From Streptomyces huasconensis (GTDB lineage Bacteria; Actinomycetota; Actinomycetes; Streptomycetales; Streptomycetaceae): a DNA stretch of 64,000 nucleotides. Numbering within the stretch: the stretch's first letter is position 1; each line of letters starts with the position of its first letter. The notes beneath the pieces were generated by a model. The model ran no database searches. It had not been told where the DNA came from and saw only the letters and a program-made list of their open reading frames with translations. The stretch spans positions 31,498-95,497 of the forward strand of contig RBWT01000005.1 of NCBI GenBank assembly GCA_004010275.1, given 5' to 3'. This document shows positions 47,679 through 57,353 of this stretch, piece after piece. The translations under genes were made by a program, and so were the position numbers.

Positions 47679-50282
47679 CTCCGGCAGATGCCCGTCCGAC
47701 GCCGCGGCGGCCCGCTGCCGCTCCTCGGGCACCTCGCCGTACAGCGTCGTCCGCGGCTTCGCGGGCCGCCCCGCGGTCTCCGCGATGGCGACCAGGTCCT
47801 CGATGGAGCGGTAGGACCCGTAACTGGAGCCCGCCATGCGGGAGATGGTCTCCTCCATCAGCGTGCCGCCAAGGTCGTTGGCGCCGGAGCGCAGCATCTC
47901 GGCGGCGCCCTCCTGGCCGAGCTTGACCCAACTGGTCTGGATGTTGGGGATGTGCGGGTGCAGCAGGACGCGGGCCATGGCCGTCACCGCGCGGTTGTCG
48001 CGGGTGGTGGGCCCCGGCCGGGCGATGCCCGCCAGGTAGACCGGCGCGTTCGTGTGGATGAACGGCAGCGTCACGAACTCCGTGAAGCCGCCGGTCTCCT
48101 GCTGGATGGCGGCCAGCGTGCGGAAGTGGCCGAGCCAGTGGCGGGGCTGGTCGACATGGCCGTACATCATCGTGGACGAGGAGCGGATGCCCAGCTCGTG
48201 GGCGGTCTTGACGACCTCGATCCAGGTGGCCGTGGGCAGCTTGCCCTTGGTGAGGACCCAGCGGACCTCGTCGTCGAGGATCTCGGCGGCCGTGCCCGGG
48301 ATGGAGTCGAGCCCCGCCTCCTTCGCGGCGGTCAGCCACTCGCGGATCGAAAGACCGGTCCGGGTCGCGCCGTTGACGACCTCCATCGGCGAGAAGGCGT
48401 GCACGTGCATGCCCGGCACGCGCTCCTTCACGGCCCGCGCGATGTCGAAGTAGGCGGTGCCGGGCAGGTCGGGGTGGATGCCGCCCTGCATGCACACCTC
48501 GACGGCGCCGACGTCCCAGGCCTGCGCGGCCCGGTCGGCGACCTGGTCCAGGGAGAGGGTGTACGCGTCGGCGTCGGTCCTGCGCTGCGCGAAGGCGCAG
48601 AAGCGGCAGCCGGTGTAGCAGACGTTGGTGAAGTTGATGTTGCGGGTGACGATGTACGTGACGTCGTCGCCGTTGACCGTCTTGCGGATGTCGTCCGCGA
48701 CGGAGCACAGCGCGTCCAGCGCGGGCCCGTCGGCGTGCAGCAGGGCGAGCGCCTCGTCGTCGGTGAGCTTCGTCGGGTCGTCGGCGGCCGTGGCGAGGGC
48801 GGCGCGCACGTCGCCGTCGATCCTGGACGGGACCATGCCGGGCGCCGCCTGCTCGCGCAGCGCCTCCCAGTCGCCGTACACCTCGTCGAAGTCTGCGCGC
48901 CGGTCGCCGGTGCGGCCCTCCGTGTCGATGGTGCGGTGCAGGTCGGTGCGGCCCGACGACCTCGTGGCGACGTACCCCTCGTCGGGCTCCTGCCAGGGGT
49001 GGCCCTCGACGGTGGCGTCGGGGCGGGCGAGGCCGGTCTCCGGGTCGGCGAGGGCCCGCACGTGCGGAAGGAGGCGCGGGTCGAGCCAGGGCTCGCCGCG
49101 CCGCACGAACTCGGGGTACACGCAGAGCCGTTCGGCGAGCGTGAAGCCCGCCGCCGCGGACCGCGCGGCCAGCTCGTCCAGCTTCGGCCAGGGCTTCTCG
49201 GGGTTGACGTGGTCGATCGTCACCGGGGACACCCCGCCCCAGTCGTCGATGCCGGCGCCGATCAGCCGCTCGTACTCCCCCGCGATGAGGTTCGGCGGGG
49301 CCTGGATGTTGCCCGCGGGGCCCATGATGTGCCGGGCGACGGCGATCGTGGCGACGAGGTCGTCGATCTCGGCGTCGGGCATGCCGCGCATCGCCGTGTC
49401 CGGCTTGGCGCGGAAGTTCTGGATGATCAGTTCCTGGACGCCGTGGTACGAGCGCGCGACGCGGCGCAGCGCGAACAGCGACTCGGCACGCTCCTCGTAC
49501 GTCTCGCCGATCCCGATGAGCAGCCCGCTGGTGAAGGGGACGGACGAGCGGCCCGCGTCCTCCAGGACCCGCAGCCGCACGGCGGGTTCCTTGTCCGGCG
49601 AGCCGTAGTGCGGCTGCCCCGGCTCGCTCCACAGGCGTTCGGCGGTCGTCTCCAGCATCATGCCCATGCTGGGCGCGACGGGCTTGAGCCGCTGGAAGTC
49701 CGTCCAGGTCATGACGCCCGGGTTGAGGTGCGGCAGCAGCCCGGTCTCCTCCAGGATGCGGATGGAGATGGCGCGGACGTACGCGATGGTGTCGTCGTAC
49801 CCCTCGGCCTCCAGCCACTCGCGGGCCTCGGGCCAGCGGTCCTCCGGCTTGTCGCCGAGGGTGATGAGGGCTTCCTTGCAGCCCAGTTCGGCACCGCGCC
49901 GTGCGATGTCGAGCACCTCGTCCGGGGACATGAACATGCCGTGGCCGTCGCGGCGCAGCTTGCCCGGGACGGTGACGAAGGTGCAGTAGTGGCACTTGTC
50001 GCGGCAGAGCCGGGTGAGCGGGATGAAGACGCTCTTCGAGTACGTGATGACGCCGGGGCGGCCCGCCGCCTCCAGGCCCGCGTCGCGCACCCGGGCCGCG
50101 GACGCCGTCAGGTCGTCGAGGTCCGCGCCGCGCGCCTGGAGCAGGACGGCGGCCTCGCTCGCGTCGAGCGCGACACCGTCCCTGGCCCGCCTGAGCGCGC
50201 GCCGCATGGCGTTCGCGGTGGGTCGTCCGGCCTCGGGGGGCTGCGGTCGTCCGGCCTCGTCGGGATGCGCGCTGTTGGTCAT
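47658..50282 (-). CDS. fbiC: FO synthase, bifunctional radical SAM enzyme
   Basis: A 874-residue protein that makes 7,8-didemethyl-8-hydroxy-5-deazariboflavin (FO), the chromophore of coenzyme F420, from tyrosine and a diaminouracil. It has two radical SAM halves: the N-terminal CofG-like half with [10 protein letters not shown] and the C-terminal CofH-like half with [10 protein letters not shown]. Both CxxxCxxC clusters are intact. ATG 50282 is used ([11 protein letters not shown]); an ATG four codons earlier is possible. The gene is unbroken over 2.6 kb. The neighbour upstream on the same strand is an F420-type LLM enzyme. Confidence 0.97.
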   Translation of the reverse strand: MTNSAHPDEAGRPQPPEAGRPTANAMRRALRRARDGVALDASEAAVLLQARGADLDDLTASAARVRDAGLEAAGRPGVITYSKSVFIPLTRLCRDKCHYCTFVTVPGKLRRDGHGMFMSPDEVLDIARRGAELGCKEALITLGDKPEDRWPEAREWLEAEGYDDTIAYVRAISIRILEETGLLPHLNPGVMTWTDFQRLKPVAPSMGMMLETTAERLWSEPGQPHYGSPDKEPAVRLRVLEDAGRSSVPFTSGLLIGIGETYEERAESLFALRRVARSYHGVQELIIQNFRAKPDTAMRGMPDAEIDDLVATIAVARHIMGPAGNIQAPPNLIAGEYERLIGAGIDDWGGVSPVTIDHVNPEKPWPKLDELAARSAAAGFTLAERLCVYPEFVRRGEPWLDPRLLPHVRALADPETGLARPDATVEGHPWQEPDEGYVATRSSGRTDLHRTIDTEGRTGDRRADFDEVYGDWEALREQAAPGMVPSRIDGDVRAALATAADDPTKLTDDEALALLHADGPALDALCSVADDIRKTVNGDDVTYIVTRNINFTNVCYTGCRFCAFAQRRTDADAYTLSLDQVADRAAQAWDVGAVEVCMQGGIHPDLPGTAYFDIARAVKERVPGMHVHAFSPMEVVNGATRTGLSIREWLTAAKEAGLDSIPGTAAEILDDEVRWVLTKGKLPTATWIEVVKTAHELGIRSSSTMMYGHVDQPRHWLGHFRTLAAIQQETGGFTEFVTLPFIHTNAPVYLAGIARPGPTTRDNRAVTAMARVLLHPHIPNIQTSWVKLGQEGAAEMLRSGANDLGGTLMEETISRMAGSSYGSYRSIEDLVAIAETAGRPAKPRTTLYGEVPEERQRAAAASDGHLPELLPLAD

Positions 50283-50349
50283 GTCTCCGAGCATACGAGC
50301 GACAACACGTGACCTGGGTGGATACTTCCGGGACCGTACTTTTACGGGG

Positions 50350-51213
50350 TCACGGCCTCAGCTGCCGCTCCGCCGCGTCGAGCGCCGCGCACACCTCGGC
50401 CTCCCCGGCGGCCGGCAACTGCACGATGACCTCGTCGACGCCCAGCTCCGCGTAGTGCGCGAGCCTGCCCGCCCCGGGGGCCACGGCCGTCAGCGCCACA
50501 TACAGGTCGTCCGGCTCGCGCCCCGCCTCCGCCCACGCCGTGCGCAGCGCGGGCAGCGCCTCGCCCAGGCCGCCGGTGCCGACGGGCATCCAGCCGTCGG
50601 CGTACTCCGCGATGTGCGTGAAGAGCCCCGGCCCCGCGGCGCCGCCGATGAGGGTGCGCGGCCCGTACAGCGGCCCCTTGCCGAGCCGTTTGCGGGGTGC
50701 CCGCCGCGGCTTCGGATGGACCTCGCTGGCCCGCACGGACCCGAACTCCCCCTCGTACTCCGTGGGCTGGTCGGCCCACAGTGCCCGCATGAGCGCCATC
50801 CGGTCCCGTACGAGGGCCCGTCGGTGGGGCCACGGGACGCCGTGGTCCTCGGCCTCCTCGCGGTTCCAGCCGTAGCCGATGCCGAGGGTGACGCGGCCGC
50901 CGGAGAGGTGGTCGAGGGTCGCGACCTGCTTGGCGAGGTCGATGGGGTCGTGCTGGGCGACCAGGGCGATGTTCGTGCCGAGGGTGATCCGCTCGGTGAC
51001 GGCGGCGGCCTGGGCGAGGGCGACGAAGGGGCTGAGCATCCGGGCGCACTCGGGCGGCAGCTCACCGCCCGGGTACGGGGTGCGGCGGGGCACGGGTATG
51101 TGGGTGTGCTCGGGGAGGTACAGCCCGTCGAACCCCCGCCCCTCCACCTCCCGGGCCAGCCGCACCGGCCCGATCGTGCCGTCGGTCATGTACAGCGTCG
51201 CGGAGATGCGCAC
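50350..51213 (-). CDS. LLM-family oxidoreductase, probably F420-dependent
   Basis: A 287-residue intact luciferase-like TIM barrel. Family segments are [62 protein letters not shown] (read as [12 protein letters not shown] then VTLGIGYGW), and a C-terminal strand set with YADGWMPVG. The G-W-N pattern after the barrel strand and the absence of a flavin reductase fit the F420-dependent subgroup of LLM enzymes. It lies 67 bases upstream of fbiC in the same direction, so cofactor synthesis and use may be co-expressed. The substrate is unknown. Confidence 0.85.
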   Translation of the reverse strand: MRISATLYMTDGTIGPVRLAREVEGRGFDGLYLPEHTHIPVPRRTPYPGGELPPECARMLSPFVALAQAAAVTERITLGTNIALVAQHDPIDLAKQVATLDHLSGGRVTLGIGYGWNREEAEDHGVPWPHRRALVRDRMALMRALWADQPTEYEGEFGSVRASEVHPKPRRAPRKRLGKGPLYGPRTLIGGAAGPGLFTHIAEYADGWMPVGTGGLGEALPALRTAWAEAGREPDDLYVALTAVAPGAGRLAHYAELGVDEVIVQLPAAGEAEVCAALDAAERQLRP

Positions 51214-51312
51214 GGTGCCTCCGAGTCTCGGCGTGAGTCGCCCCCGTTCGCCCCCTTCCTATCCGCGGAAAGTCCGTTGGTCCATGGCCGCGGCCTCACT
51301 ACCCTGGCGCCG

Positions 51313-51742
51313 GTGAACAGACGACGGCGGAAAAAGCTGACCGGACGCCTGGTGTTCGCCGCGCGGATCGGCGAGACGGCGACCGTCGCCGCCCTGCTGC
51401 GCGCCGGGGCCGACCCGTCCCTGCCGGACACCGACGGCACGACGCCCCTGTACGCCGCCTCCGTGCGCGGCGACGCCGAGGCGGTGCGGCTCCTGCTGCG
51501 GGCCGGCGCGCCGCCGGACACCGAGAGCGGCCACGGCTCCGAGGGCACACCGCTGTGCGGCGCGGCCTGCTGACGTCGACGCGGTGCGCGCACTCCTCGC
51601 CCACGGCGCCGACCCGAACCTCCCGGAGGACCACGGCACCGGCTGGACCCCGCTGCGCTGGGCACGCAACGGCCCGCACCCGGAGACGGAGGCGGCGCTG
51701 ATCGCGGCCGGCGCCAACGAGTGGCGTCCCCCCACCGGTTGA
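51313..51742 (+). CDS. Ankyrin-repeat protein (frameshifted)
   Basis: GTG 51313 begins a 143-residue protein with three or four ankyrin units: TATVAALLRAGADPSLPDTDG, TTPLYAASVRGDAEAVRLLL, and after a frame change near 51570, DVDAVRALLAHGADPNLPED with GTGWTPLRWARNG. The sense ends at TGA 51740-51742. Ankyrin units bind other proteins; no catalytic domain is attached. It is divergent from the LLM gene and 22 bases upstream of the ABM gene. Confidence 0.8.
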
Positions 51743-51764
51743 CGGGCGCGGCTACGCTTCCGGC

Positions 51765-52097
51765 ATGACCACGGACACCTCTCCCGTCACCTTCATCAAC
51801 GTCTTCGAGATAGCCGCCGACGACCTCGACGCGTTCGTCGAGAAGTGGGAGCAGCGGGCCCGCCTCATGCGGGACAAGCCCGGCTTCATCGACTCGCGGA
51901 TGCACCGGGCACGCTCGTCGGACTCCCGCTTCCAGCTCGTCAACGTCTCCCACTGGGAGAGCCAGGAGGCGTGGGAGGCCGCCACCGCCGACCCCGACTT
52001 CGCCTCCCGCACCCAGGCCGCGCGCGAGCAGGGCAAGCAGCCGGTCACGCCGAACCCCGCGGTCTACGACGTCGTCGTCGAGCTGACCGCCCCCTAG
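51765..52097 (+). CDS. Antibiotic biosynthesis monooxygenase (ABM)-domain protein
   Basis: A 110-residue single-domain protein with the ferredoxin-like ABM fold: FINVFEIAADDLDAFVEKW, MRDKPGFIDSRMHR, FQLVNVSHWESQEAWEAAT. ABM proteins range from cofactor-free quinone-forming monooxygenases to heme-degrading enzymes. A His in the SHWES segment is typical. No biosynthetic cluster surrounds it, so a housekeeping role is likely. It lies 22 bases after the ankyrin gene and may be co-transcribed. Confidence 0.88.
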   Translation: MTTDTSPVTFINVFEIAADDLDAFVEKWEQRARLMRDKPGFIDSRMHRARSSDSRFQLVNVSHWESQEAWEAATADPDFASRTQAAREQGKQPVTPNPAVYDVVVELTAP

Positions 52098-52241
52098 GGC
52101 CCCCGGGGTCCGCTCTCGGCGAGGCCCGGCGTCCACCGGGCGTAAAACCGTCAACCGCCTTCCCTTGCCGCGCAGTTCACGGCTCAATACCAGGGTTGCC
52201 CGTACCACCCACGTCACCACCGACACCCTGGGAGCCGCAGC

Positions 52242-53786
52242 ATGTGCCAGGACCACCACCCGCAGCACGGTGCGATGAACCGGCGCGGACTGTTCGTGAC
52301 GGGAGCCGCCGCCGCCCTTACGTTGAACGGCGTGAGCTTCGCGAGCGGCGCCGAGCGGCGCGCTCCCGGCCGCGACAGGAAGCCGGGGAGCAAGGAGACG
52401 AGAACGGTCCGCGGCACCCTGCCCGTCGGCGCGCCCGACTTCGTCTACCTGCCCCTTGAGATCCCGGACGGCGTCAGCGAGCTGCGCGTCGCGTACAGCT
52501 ACCAGAAGCCGCCCGTGCCCGCCGGGACGCAGGGCAACGCCCTGGACATCGGCGTCTTCGACGAGCGCGGCACCGACCTCGGCGGCAAGGGCTTCCGCGG
52601 CTGGTCCGGCGGCGCCCGCACCGAGTTCTTCATCCGCGCCGACGACGCGACGCCCGGCTACATCCCCGGCCGCGTCCGCCCCGGCACCTGGCACATCGCG
52701 CTCGGCCCCTACACCGTCGCCCCCGAGGGCCTGCCCTACGAGGTGACGATCACCCTCACCTACGGCGCCCCCGGCAGCACCCCGAAACCCGTCCACCCGC
52801 CGGAGCGCGCGAAGGGCCGCGGCCGCGCCTGGTACCGCGGCGACTGCCACCTGCACTCCATCCACTCCGACGGCCGCCGCACCCCCGCCGAGATCGCCGC
52901 GCTCGCCCGCGCCGCGGGCCTCGACTTCATCAACAGCTCCGAGCACAACACCCACTCCGCGCACGCCCACTGGGCCGCACACGCCGGCGACGACCTGCTG
53001 GTCATGCTGGGCGAGGAGGTCACCACCCGCAACGGCCACGTGGTGGCGCTCGGCACCGACCCGGGCACGTTCGTCGACTGGCGCTACCGCGCCCGCGACA
53101 ACCGCTTCGGCCGGTACGCGCGCAAGATCCGCGACGCGGGCGGCCTCGTCGTCCCCGCCCACCCGCACGCCACCTGCGTCGGCTGCAACTGGAAGTTCGG
53201 CTTCGGCGAGGCGGACGCCGTCGAGGTGTGGAACGGCCCGTACACGCCGGACGACGAGGTCTCCCTCGCCGACTGGGACAGCATGCTCGTCGCCTCCGTA
53301 CGCGGCGGGAAGCCGTGGATTCCGGCCCTGGGCAACAGCGACGCGCACCGCGACCCCGACCGGATCGGCGGCCCGCAGACGGTGGTCCTCGCCGACGACC
53401 TGACCCGCGACGCCATCCTGGAGGGCCTGCGGCGCGGCCGCTCCTACGTCGCCGAGTCCAAGGAGGTGGAGCTGTCCTTCTCCGCGACGGGCGGCCGGGC
53501 CCGGCACGCGGGCATCGGCGAACGCCTCCCCGTGGACCGCGACACCCCGGTCACGGTACGCCTGGACGTCAAGGGCGCCCCCGGCTGCACGGTCCGCCTG
53601 ATCACCGACCAGGGCGTCCTCCACACGACCCCGCCGCTCCCGGCCTCCGGCACGGGCACGGTGGAGTGGCACACGACACCGTCCTACGCGGCCTACGTCC
53701 GCGCGGAACTCCGCCACCCGGCACCGACACCACCACTGCCGGGCCCACTGAGGGCGTTCACGAACCCGATCTTCCTGGGGACCTGA
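52242..53786 (+). CDS. Secreted CehA/McbA-type metallophosphoesterase (PHP domain)
   Basis: ATG 52242 is used; ATG 52275 would give NRRGLFVTGAAAALTLNG directly, a Tat-like signal. An N-terminal beta domain (residues 55-175) precedes a PHP domain: RGDCHLHSIHSDGRRTP, INSSEHNTHS, LGEEVTTRNGHVVALG, VVPAHPHATC and LGNSDAH, the set of metal ligands. A C-terminal beta-sandwich follows. CehA/McbA proteins hydrolyse phosphoesters or carbamates outside the cell. The gene is intact, 514 residues. The Cys pair CVGC beside the metal site is unusual. Confidence 0.85.
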   Translation: MCQDHHPQHGAMNRRGLFVTGAAAALTLNGVSFASGAERRAPGRDRKPGSKETRTVRGTLPVGAPDFVYLPLEIPDGVSELRVAYSYQKPPVPAGTQGNALDIGVFDERGTDLGGKGFRGWSGGARTEFFIRADDATPGYIPGRVRPGTWHIALGPYTVAPEGLPYEVTITLTYGAPGSTPKPVHPPERAKGRGRAWYRGDCHLHSIHSDGRRTPAEIAALARAAGLDFINSSEHNTHSAHAHWAAHAGDDLLVMLGEEVTTRNGHVVALGTDPGTFVDWRYRARDNRFGRYARKIRDAGGLVVPAHPHATCVGCNWKFGFGEADAVEVWNGPYTPDDEVSLADWDSMLVASVRGGKPWIPALGNSDAHRDPDRIGGPQTVVLADDLTRDAILEGLRRGRSYVAESKEVELSFSATGGRARHAGIGERLPVDRDTPVTVRLDVKGAPGCTVRLITDQGVLHTTPPLPASGTGTVEWHTTPSYAAYVRAELRHPAPTPPLPGPLRAFTNPIFLGT

Positions 53787-53799
53787 CACGCAGCGGCTT

Positions 53800-54432
53800 T
53801 CACCCGGGAAGCCTGAGCGTCCGCGCGAAGTCGTCCAACGGCTCCATCGCCGCGGCGACCAACTCCGGATCGTCGTGGTGCCCGCGGAGCAGGACGTCGG
53901 GAAGGCCGGCCGGGGTGTGCCAGTGGTACGACACCGAGGTCATCATGGTGGAACTGTCGGCCGGGTAGGACCGGATGACCCGGACGCCGTCCTCCCCGAG
54001 ATGAGGCGAGGCGAACGGAACACTGCCGCTTCGCTGCTGCCACTCGGGAATCTCCGCATGCGGCACCGTGAGCGCGGCGCCTCCCTCACAGGAGCCCGCG
54101 TCACGGGCGTCGCAGTGAATCCGGGTGGCATGCACCACCAGCGGCATATAGGTCAGCGGAACGGGGTGATAGATGAACGCCTCGTCGGCCTGGAGCTTGT
54201 CGCGGAGGGTGACGATCGTCTGCTCGTAGAAGGTTTTGTGGAAGCGGCGGAGTTTGCGGGTGAGTTCGATGTTCTGGATGGCGGCCAAGCCGGTCAGATG
54301 GTGACCCAGCCACTCCTTGAAGGTCCGCCTGTCGATCTGGAGATGAAGATAGCCCCAGAGGTCCGGGCTGGCATCTGTGTCGATGTGGAGCGGGGCACCG
54401 AGGTCGGCGCTCCACAGGGGGCCGTCAGGCAT
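53800..54432 (-). CDS. Unknown protein, last gene of type VII cassette
   Basis: A 210-residue intact protein with no signal peptide or membrane segment. It starts MPDGPLWSADLGAPLHIDTD and holds aromatic-rich strands (DLWGYLHLQIDRRTFKEWL, SVSYHWHTPAGLP) and a two-Cys segment CDARDAGSCEGG. I do not recognise the family. It follows the type VII substrate genes on the same strand, 44 bases after its neighbour, a place where immunity or chaperone proteins are often found. Confidence 0.6.
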   Translation of the reverse strand: MPDGPLWSADLGAPLHIDTDASPDLWGYLHLQIDRRTFKEWLGHHLTGLAAIQNIELTRKLRRFHKTFYEQTIVTLRDKLQADEAFIYHPVPLTYMPLVVHATRIHCDARDAGSCEGGAALTVPHAEIPEWQQRSGSVPFASPHLGEDGVRVIRSYPADSSTMMTSVSYHWHTPAGLPDVLLRGHHDDPELVAAAMEPLDDFARTLRLPG

Positions 54433-54476
54433 GAGCGGTCTCTTTCGTCAAAGCTTGGGCAGGCGGGGGGAAGCGC

Positions 54477-55109
54477 TCAGGCGTAACTCCATCGGAAAGT
54501 GCTCATGACCGCATCGAACAGCTCCACGAGCGTGTCATGGAAAGCGGGGTTCGCGCCGGGTGCGATCAGCGCACTGAAGGAGAAGGTGACGTACTGGTCA
54601 GGCGTGCTGTCCGGGATCGGCACGACGTACTCGACCCGACGGTGAGCGACGTCGACGCCCTGGGCAGCGTCGGCGGGTACGTCTCGCTCCGAGCGCAGGG
54701 CCGCGGTGTCGTCCAGCTCTCGTATCTCGGCCCCGGAGGTCTCGGAGGCGAGCGCCGCCAGGACCGCTTCGGGGCCGCTCCCGGGCCTGACCCTCGGAAT
54801 CTCGATCGGTTCGGAGGCGACGATCGAGACGGGCAGCGCGATGCCGTGGAGGCGTTCGGTGGGCAGGTAGAGGGTCATGCCGCCTTTGGCGATGGCCCGC
54901 CGTACGACCTTCTTCATCTCCTGGAGAAGCTTCAGTCGGGCTTTCGGGATGTCGTCCTTGGGGAAACCGGCGGGAAGTTGCCTGATCGCCTTGCGGACGA
55001 TGCTGTCCATCGCTTCCTGGGTGCCCGTGCGCAGCGGAATCACATCCCAGCCGGGCGGCGTCACCAGGTTGAAGCCGTTCGGGGTCGGGCGTTGCTCAAC
55101 GGTGGTCAT
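54477..55109 (-). CDS. Unknown protein of type VII cassette, LpqN/Mog1-like
   Basis: ATG 55109 lies inside the end of the upstream gene (14-base overlap). The 210-residue protein opens with NLVTPPGWDVIPLRTG and ends with FSFSALIAPGANPAFHDTLV and AVMSTFRWSY, the layout of Mog1/PsbP-like domains found beside type VII secretion genes. There is no signal peptide. It may act as a chaperone or immunity factor for the substrate encoded upstream (inference). Confidence 0.6.
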   Translation of the reverse strand: MTTVEQRPTPNGFNLVTPPGWDVIPLRTGTQEAMDSIVRKAIRQLPAGFPKDDIPKARLKLLQEMKKVVRRAIAKGGMTLYLPTERLHGIALPVSIVASEPIEIPRVRPGSGPEAVLAALASETSGAEIRELDDTAALRSERDVPADAAQGVDVAHRRVEYVVPIPDSTPDQYVTFSFSALIAPGANPAFHDTLVELFDAVMSTFRWSYA

Positions 55110-55515
55110 AGTGCTCCCGCGTCAGTTCCACGACATAGGTAATGCCTACGAAGAGCGCCCATGCCGGGGCGGCGATGATGCCCGGCCAGAAGCCGAGCAT
55201 CAAAGAAGGCAAGAAGAAGCCGCCGCCCATGGCCAGATCTCGGGTGAGGTAGGGCGGACGGCCCGCATATCGGGGGTACTTCGCGAAAACCCATACATAG
55301 TGGAGGAGACATCCGATGATCCCGGCCTGATAGAGGAAAAGAATGTCGTTCCTCAGGAACTCCGGCACGAGGATCATGATTCCGATCACCGGAAAGACCA
55401 GCGGCATTCCGATGATCAGTGTCAGCCGGAGCCGCCGGTTGGGGCCGGTGCCGAGGCCCGTGCGGGCGGCTTCGGCTTCGACGATGCGTTGCGCCGAGTT
55501 CAGGTCCATGATCAC
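55096..55515 (-). CDS. Small membrane protein of type VII cassette
   Basis: A 139-residue protein with about four membrane segments (LTLIIGMPLVFPVIGIMIL; DILFLYQAGIIGCLLHYVWV; LAMGGGFFLPSLMLGFWPGI; IAAPAWALFVGITYVVEL). It has a short cytoplasmic N-terminal helix. It sits three bases after the large substrate gene and overlaps the next gene. Membrane proteins in this position can be immunity proteins for a membrane-active toxin (inference). Confidence 0.65.
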   Translation of the reverse strand: MIMDLNSAQRIVEAEAARTGLGTGPNRRLRLTLIIGMPLVFPVIGIMILVPEFLRNDILFLYQAGIIGCLLHYVWVFAKYPRYAGRPPYLTRDLAMGGGFFLPSLMLGFWPGIIAAPAWALFVGITYVVELTREHYDHR

Positions 55516-55518
55516 TCC

Positions 55519-56874
55519 CTACCAGTGAGTGTCGGGGGCGGGCTTCAGGGTGTTGTCCTTCCAGTCGGAATACCCCTGGTTGTACGGTTTTTCGCCGGTT
55601 CCGAGGTTTTCGTGCGTCCAGCTCGTCATGTCACTCTTTCCCAGCACCTTGTCCGTGGCGTCCATCCCCATACCGGCCCACGCGACACCGAGGCCCGCCT
55701 GATAGCTCTTGTAAGCCTTGTCCGCTGCAGCCCCGGCGGCCTCCGGGAAAGTGGCCTTGTTCGCCTTCAGCATCTTCGCCATGCCGGCCATCTCCTTGTC
55801 GCCGAGGTGCGCCAACGTCGACAGCGGGCTGACCCTCAGCGGGTTCTTGGCGACCAGGCCGACGTTCTGAGAGATGGACTTACGCATAGCGTTACGGGCC
55901 GCTCCGACGGCCTCCCGCCCCGGCCCCTGCGGCATTTTGGTCATCATGCGTCCCGTGTCGTCCAAGACACTCTTGACACCCCTGAGCCCTCGGCTCAGCC
56001 CGGCGGTCCGGGCGGCCTGAGCGGCACCGACGGTGGCCTTGGCGCCGCTGGCGAGCTTCGCGGCGGCCGCGAGGCCACCCACGACGAGCAGTCCGCCCAC
56101 GACGTCGAAGATGACATCCGTCCAAGTGGCGTCGCCGGATGCCACCAGCAGGAGTCTCAGCGCGATCGTGACCCCCGCGATGGCGAGGATCACGATGTTC
56201 AAGCCGGGGATGGCGAGGGCCAGAAAGCCCGCGAACGTCGCGATCCAGCCGAGCACGTCGATGAAGGCCTTGATCAGGTCCGCGTTGTCATGGACCCAGC
56301 CCTTGACGTCGTCCCACCACGAGTCCTCGATCACGTCGTCGATCTCGTCACGGATCTTGCCCGCGTGGTGGTCGGCGCGGGTGTCCCGGTCACTGGTGAC
56401 GGTGTGCAGGCGGGCGCGGTACGAATGAAGAGGATCGTCGGCGGGGTTGATGCCGCTGGGGGACGGGTCGGGGGTGTCCCTGTCCTGCGAGCCGGACTTC
56501 TTGGCCTTGTCGGCCTCGATCTCGTCCTGCTTCTCCTTGGCCTGGCGCAGGATCTTGTCGGCGTCGCTCTGGAAGTCCTCCAGCTCGTTCGACCACTTGG
56601 TCAGGTGACCGTGCACTCGCTCATACCGCCCGGCCACCTCCCGCATGTGCTTCTCCAGCGTCGAGGACTCCTCGCGCAGAGACGTCACGTACTTGCCCTT
56701 GAGCGTTTCGTCGTCGCTGATCGCCTTGAGGTTCTTCGCCTGGTCCCGGAGCTTTTTGGCCACCCCGATCATGTGCTTGACCTCGGCGCGGATCTCCTCC
56801 GGATCACCGGGCACGGGATCGGAGTCGCAGAGCGGCTGCCAGTCCACCGGACGGCGCTTGGTTGTCGGTGTCAT
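55519..56874 (-). CDS. Putative type VII-secreted polymorphic-toxin-like protein
   Basis: A 451-residue intact protein. The first 20 residues (RRPVDWQPLCDSDPVPGDP) match the putative T7SS signal domain, followed by a long helical hairpin region (residues 25-125). A charged linker and a central part with several hydrophobic segments (FIDVLGWIATFAGFLALAIP; IVILAIAGVTIALRLLLVA; VGGLLVVGGLAAAAKLA) come next. The C-terminal 130 residues are helical with no toxin motif I recognise and end in KDNTLKPAPDTHW. The hydrophobic centre could deliver or form a pore. A WXG-like gene lies four bases upstream. Confidence 0.72.
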   Translation of the reverse strand: MTPTTKRRPVDWQPLCDSDPVPGDPEEIRAEVKHMIGVAKKLRDQAKNLKAISDDETLKGKYVTSLREESSTLEKHMREVAGRYERVHGHLTKWSNELEDFQSDADKILRQAKEKQDEIEADKAKKSGSQDRDTPDPSPSGINPADDPLHSYRARLHTVTSDRDTRADHHAGKIRDEIDDVIEDSWWDDVKGWVHDNADLIKAFIDVLGWIATFAGFLALAIPGLNIVILAIAGVTIALRLLLVASGDATWTDVIFDVVGGLLVVGGLAAAAKLASGAKATVGAAQAARTAGLSRGLRGVKSVLDDTGRMMTKMPQGPGREAVGAARNAMRKSISQNVGLVAKNPLRVSPLSTLAHLGDKEMAGMAKMLKANKATFPEAAGAAADKAYKSYQAGLGVAWAGMGMDATDKVLGKSDMTSWTHENLGTGEKPYNQGYSDWKDNTLKPAPDTHW

Positions 56875-56878
56875 GGCG

Positions 56879-57178
56879 TCACTTCTTCTGGTTCTTCTTG
56901 CCGGTCTTGGCCAGCTTGTCGTCGAGGTCCTCGAACGCCTTCTTGCTGCCGGTCACGAGTTTGCTGACCGATTCGATGGACTCGACGAGTCTGGTGCGGT
57001 AGTCGTCCCAGTTGTCGACGAAGTCCCCCATGGCTCCGGCGACGGCACCGGAGCCCCAGTGCTCCTTCATGTCGTCCCGGCGGTTCTCGATGTCCTCGAA
57101 GGTCTTCTTGAGCTGGCCGAGCTTGCGCTCGCAGTCCGCGAGGAAGTCATAGTCGACCGTCAGGTCCGGGTCGCCCAT
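56879..57178 (-). CDS. WXG100-like type VII secretion protein
   Basis: A 99-residue helical hairpin protein. The helix YDFLADCERKLGQLKKTFED is followed by the turn EHWGSGAVAG with the W-x-G motif at mid-length, then a second helix (DYRTRLVESIESVSKLVTGS) and a Lys-rich tail. WXG100 proteins are secreted as dimers through type VII systems or carry partner substrates. It is the first gene of a five-gene minus-strand cassette. The 175-base gap upstream (57179-57353) probably holds the promoter. Confidence 0.8.
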   Translation of the reverse strand: MGDPDLTVDYDFLADCERKLGQLKKTFEDIENRRDDMKEHWGSGAVAGAMGDFVDNWDDYRTRLVESIESVSKLVTGSKKAFEDLDDKLAKTGKKNQKK

Positions 57179-57353
57179 GCCGTTCCGTTCCCCCTTGTGT
57201 GATCACGCTGTGGCGTGCGTCGTGAGACAAAAGTTCTGACCAAGACGACTGACGCTAGCGGTGGGGTTAACGGTTTCGCCAGAGCGAATTTCTGCGACGG
57301 TGCTGCAAAGTGGGGCATACGGCACGGATGCCGCCGACGCCCCTACCTCGCCC

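Noticed and set aside
47688..50312. Plus-strand frame of 874 codons opposite fbiC
   Set aside because: It mirrors fbiC in length and has no independent motifs.
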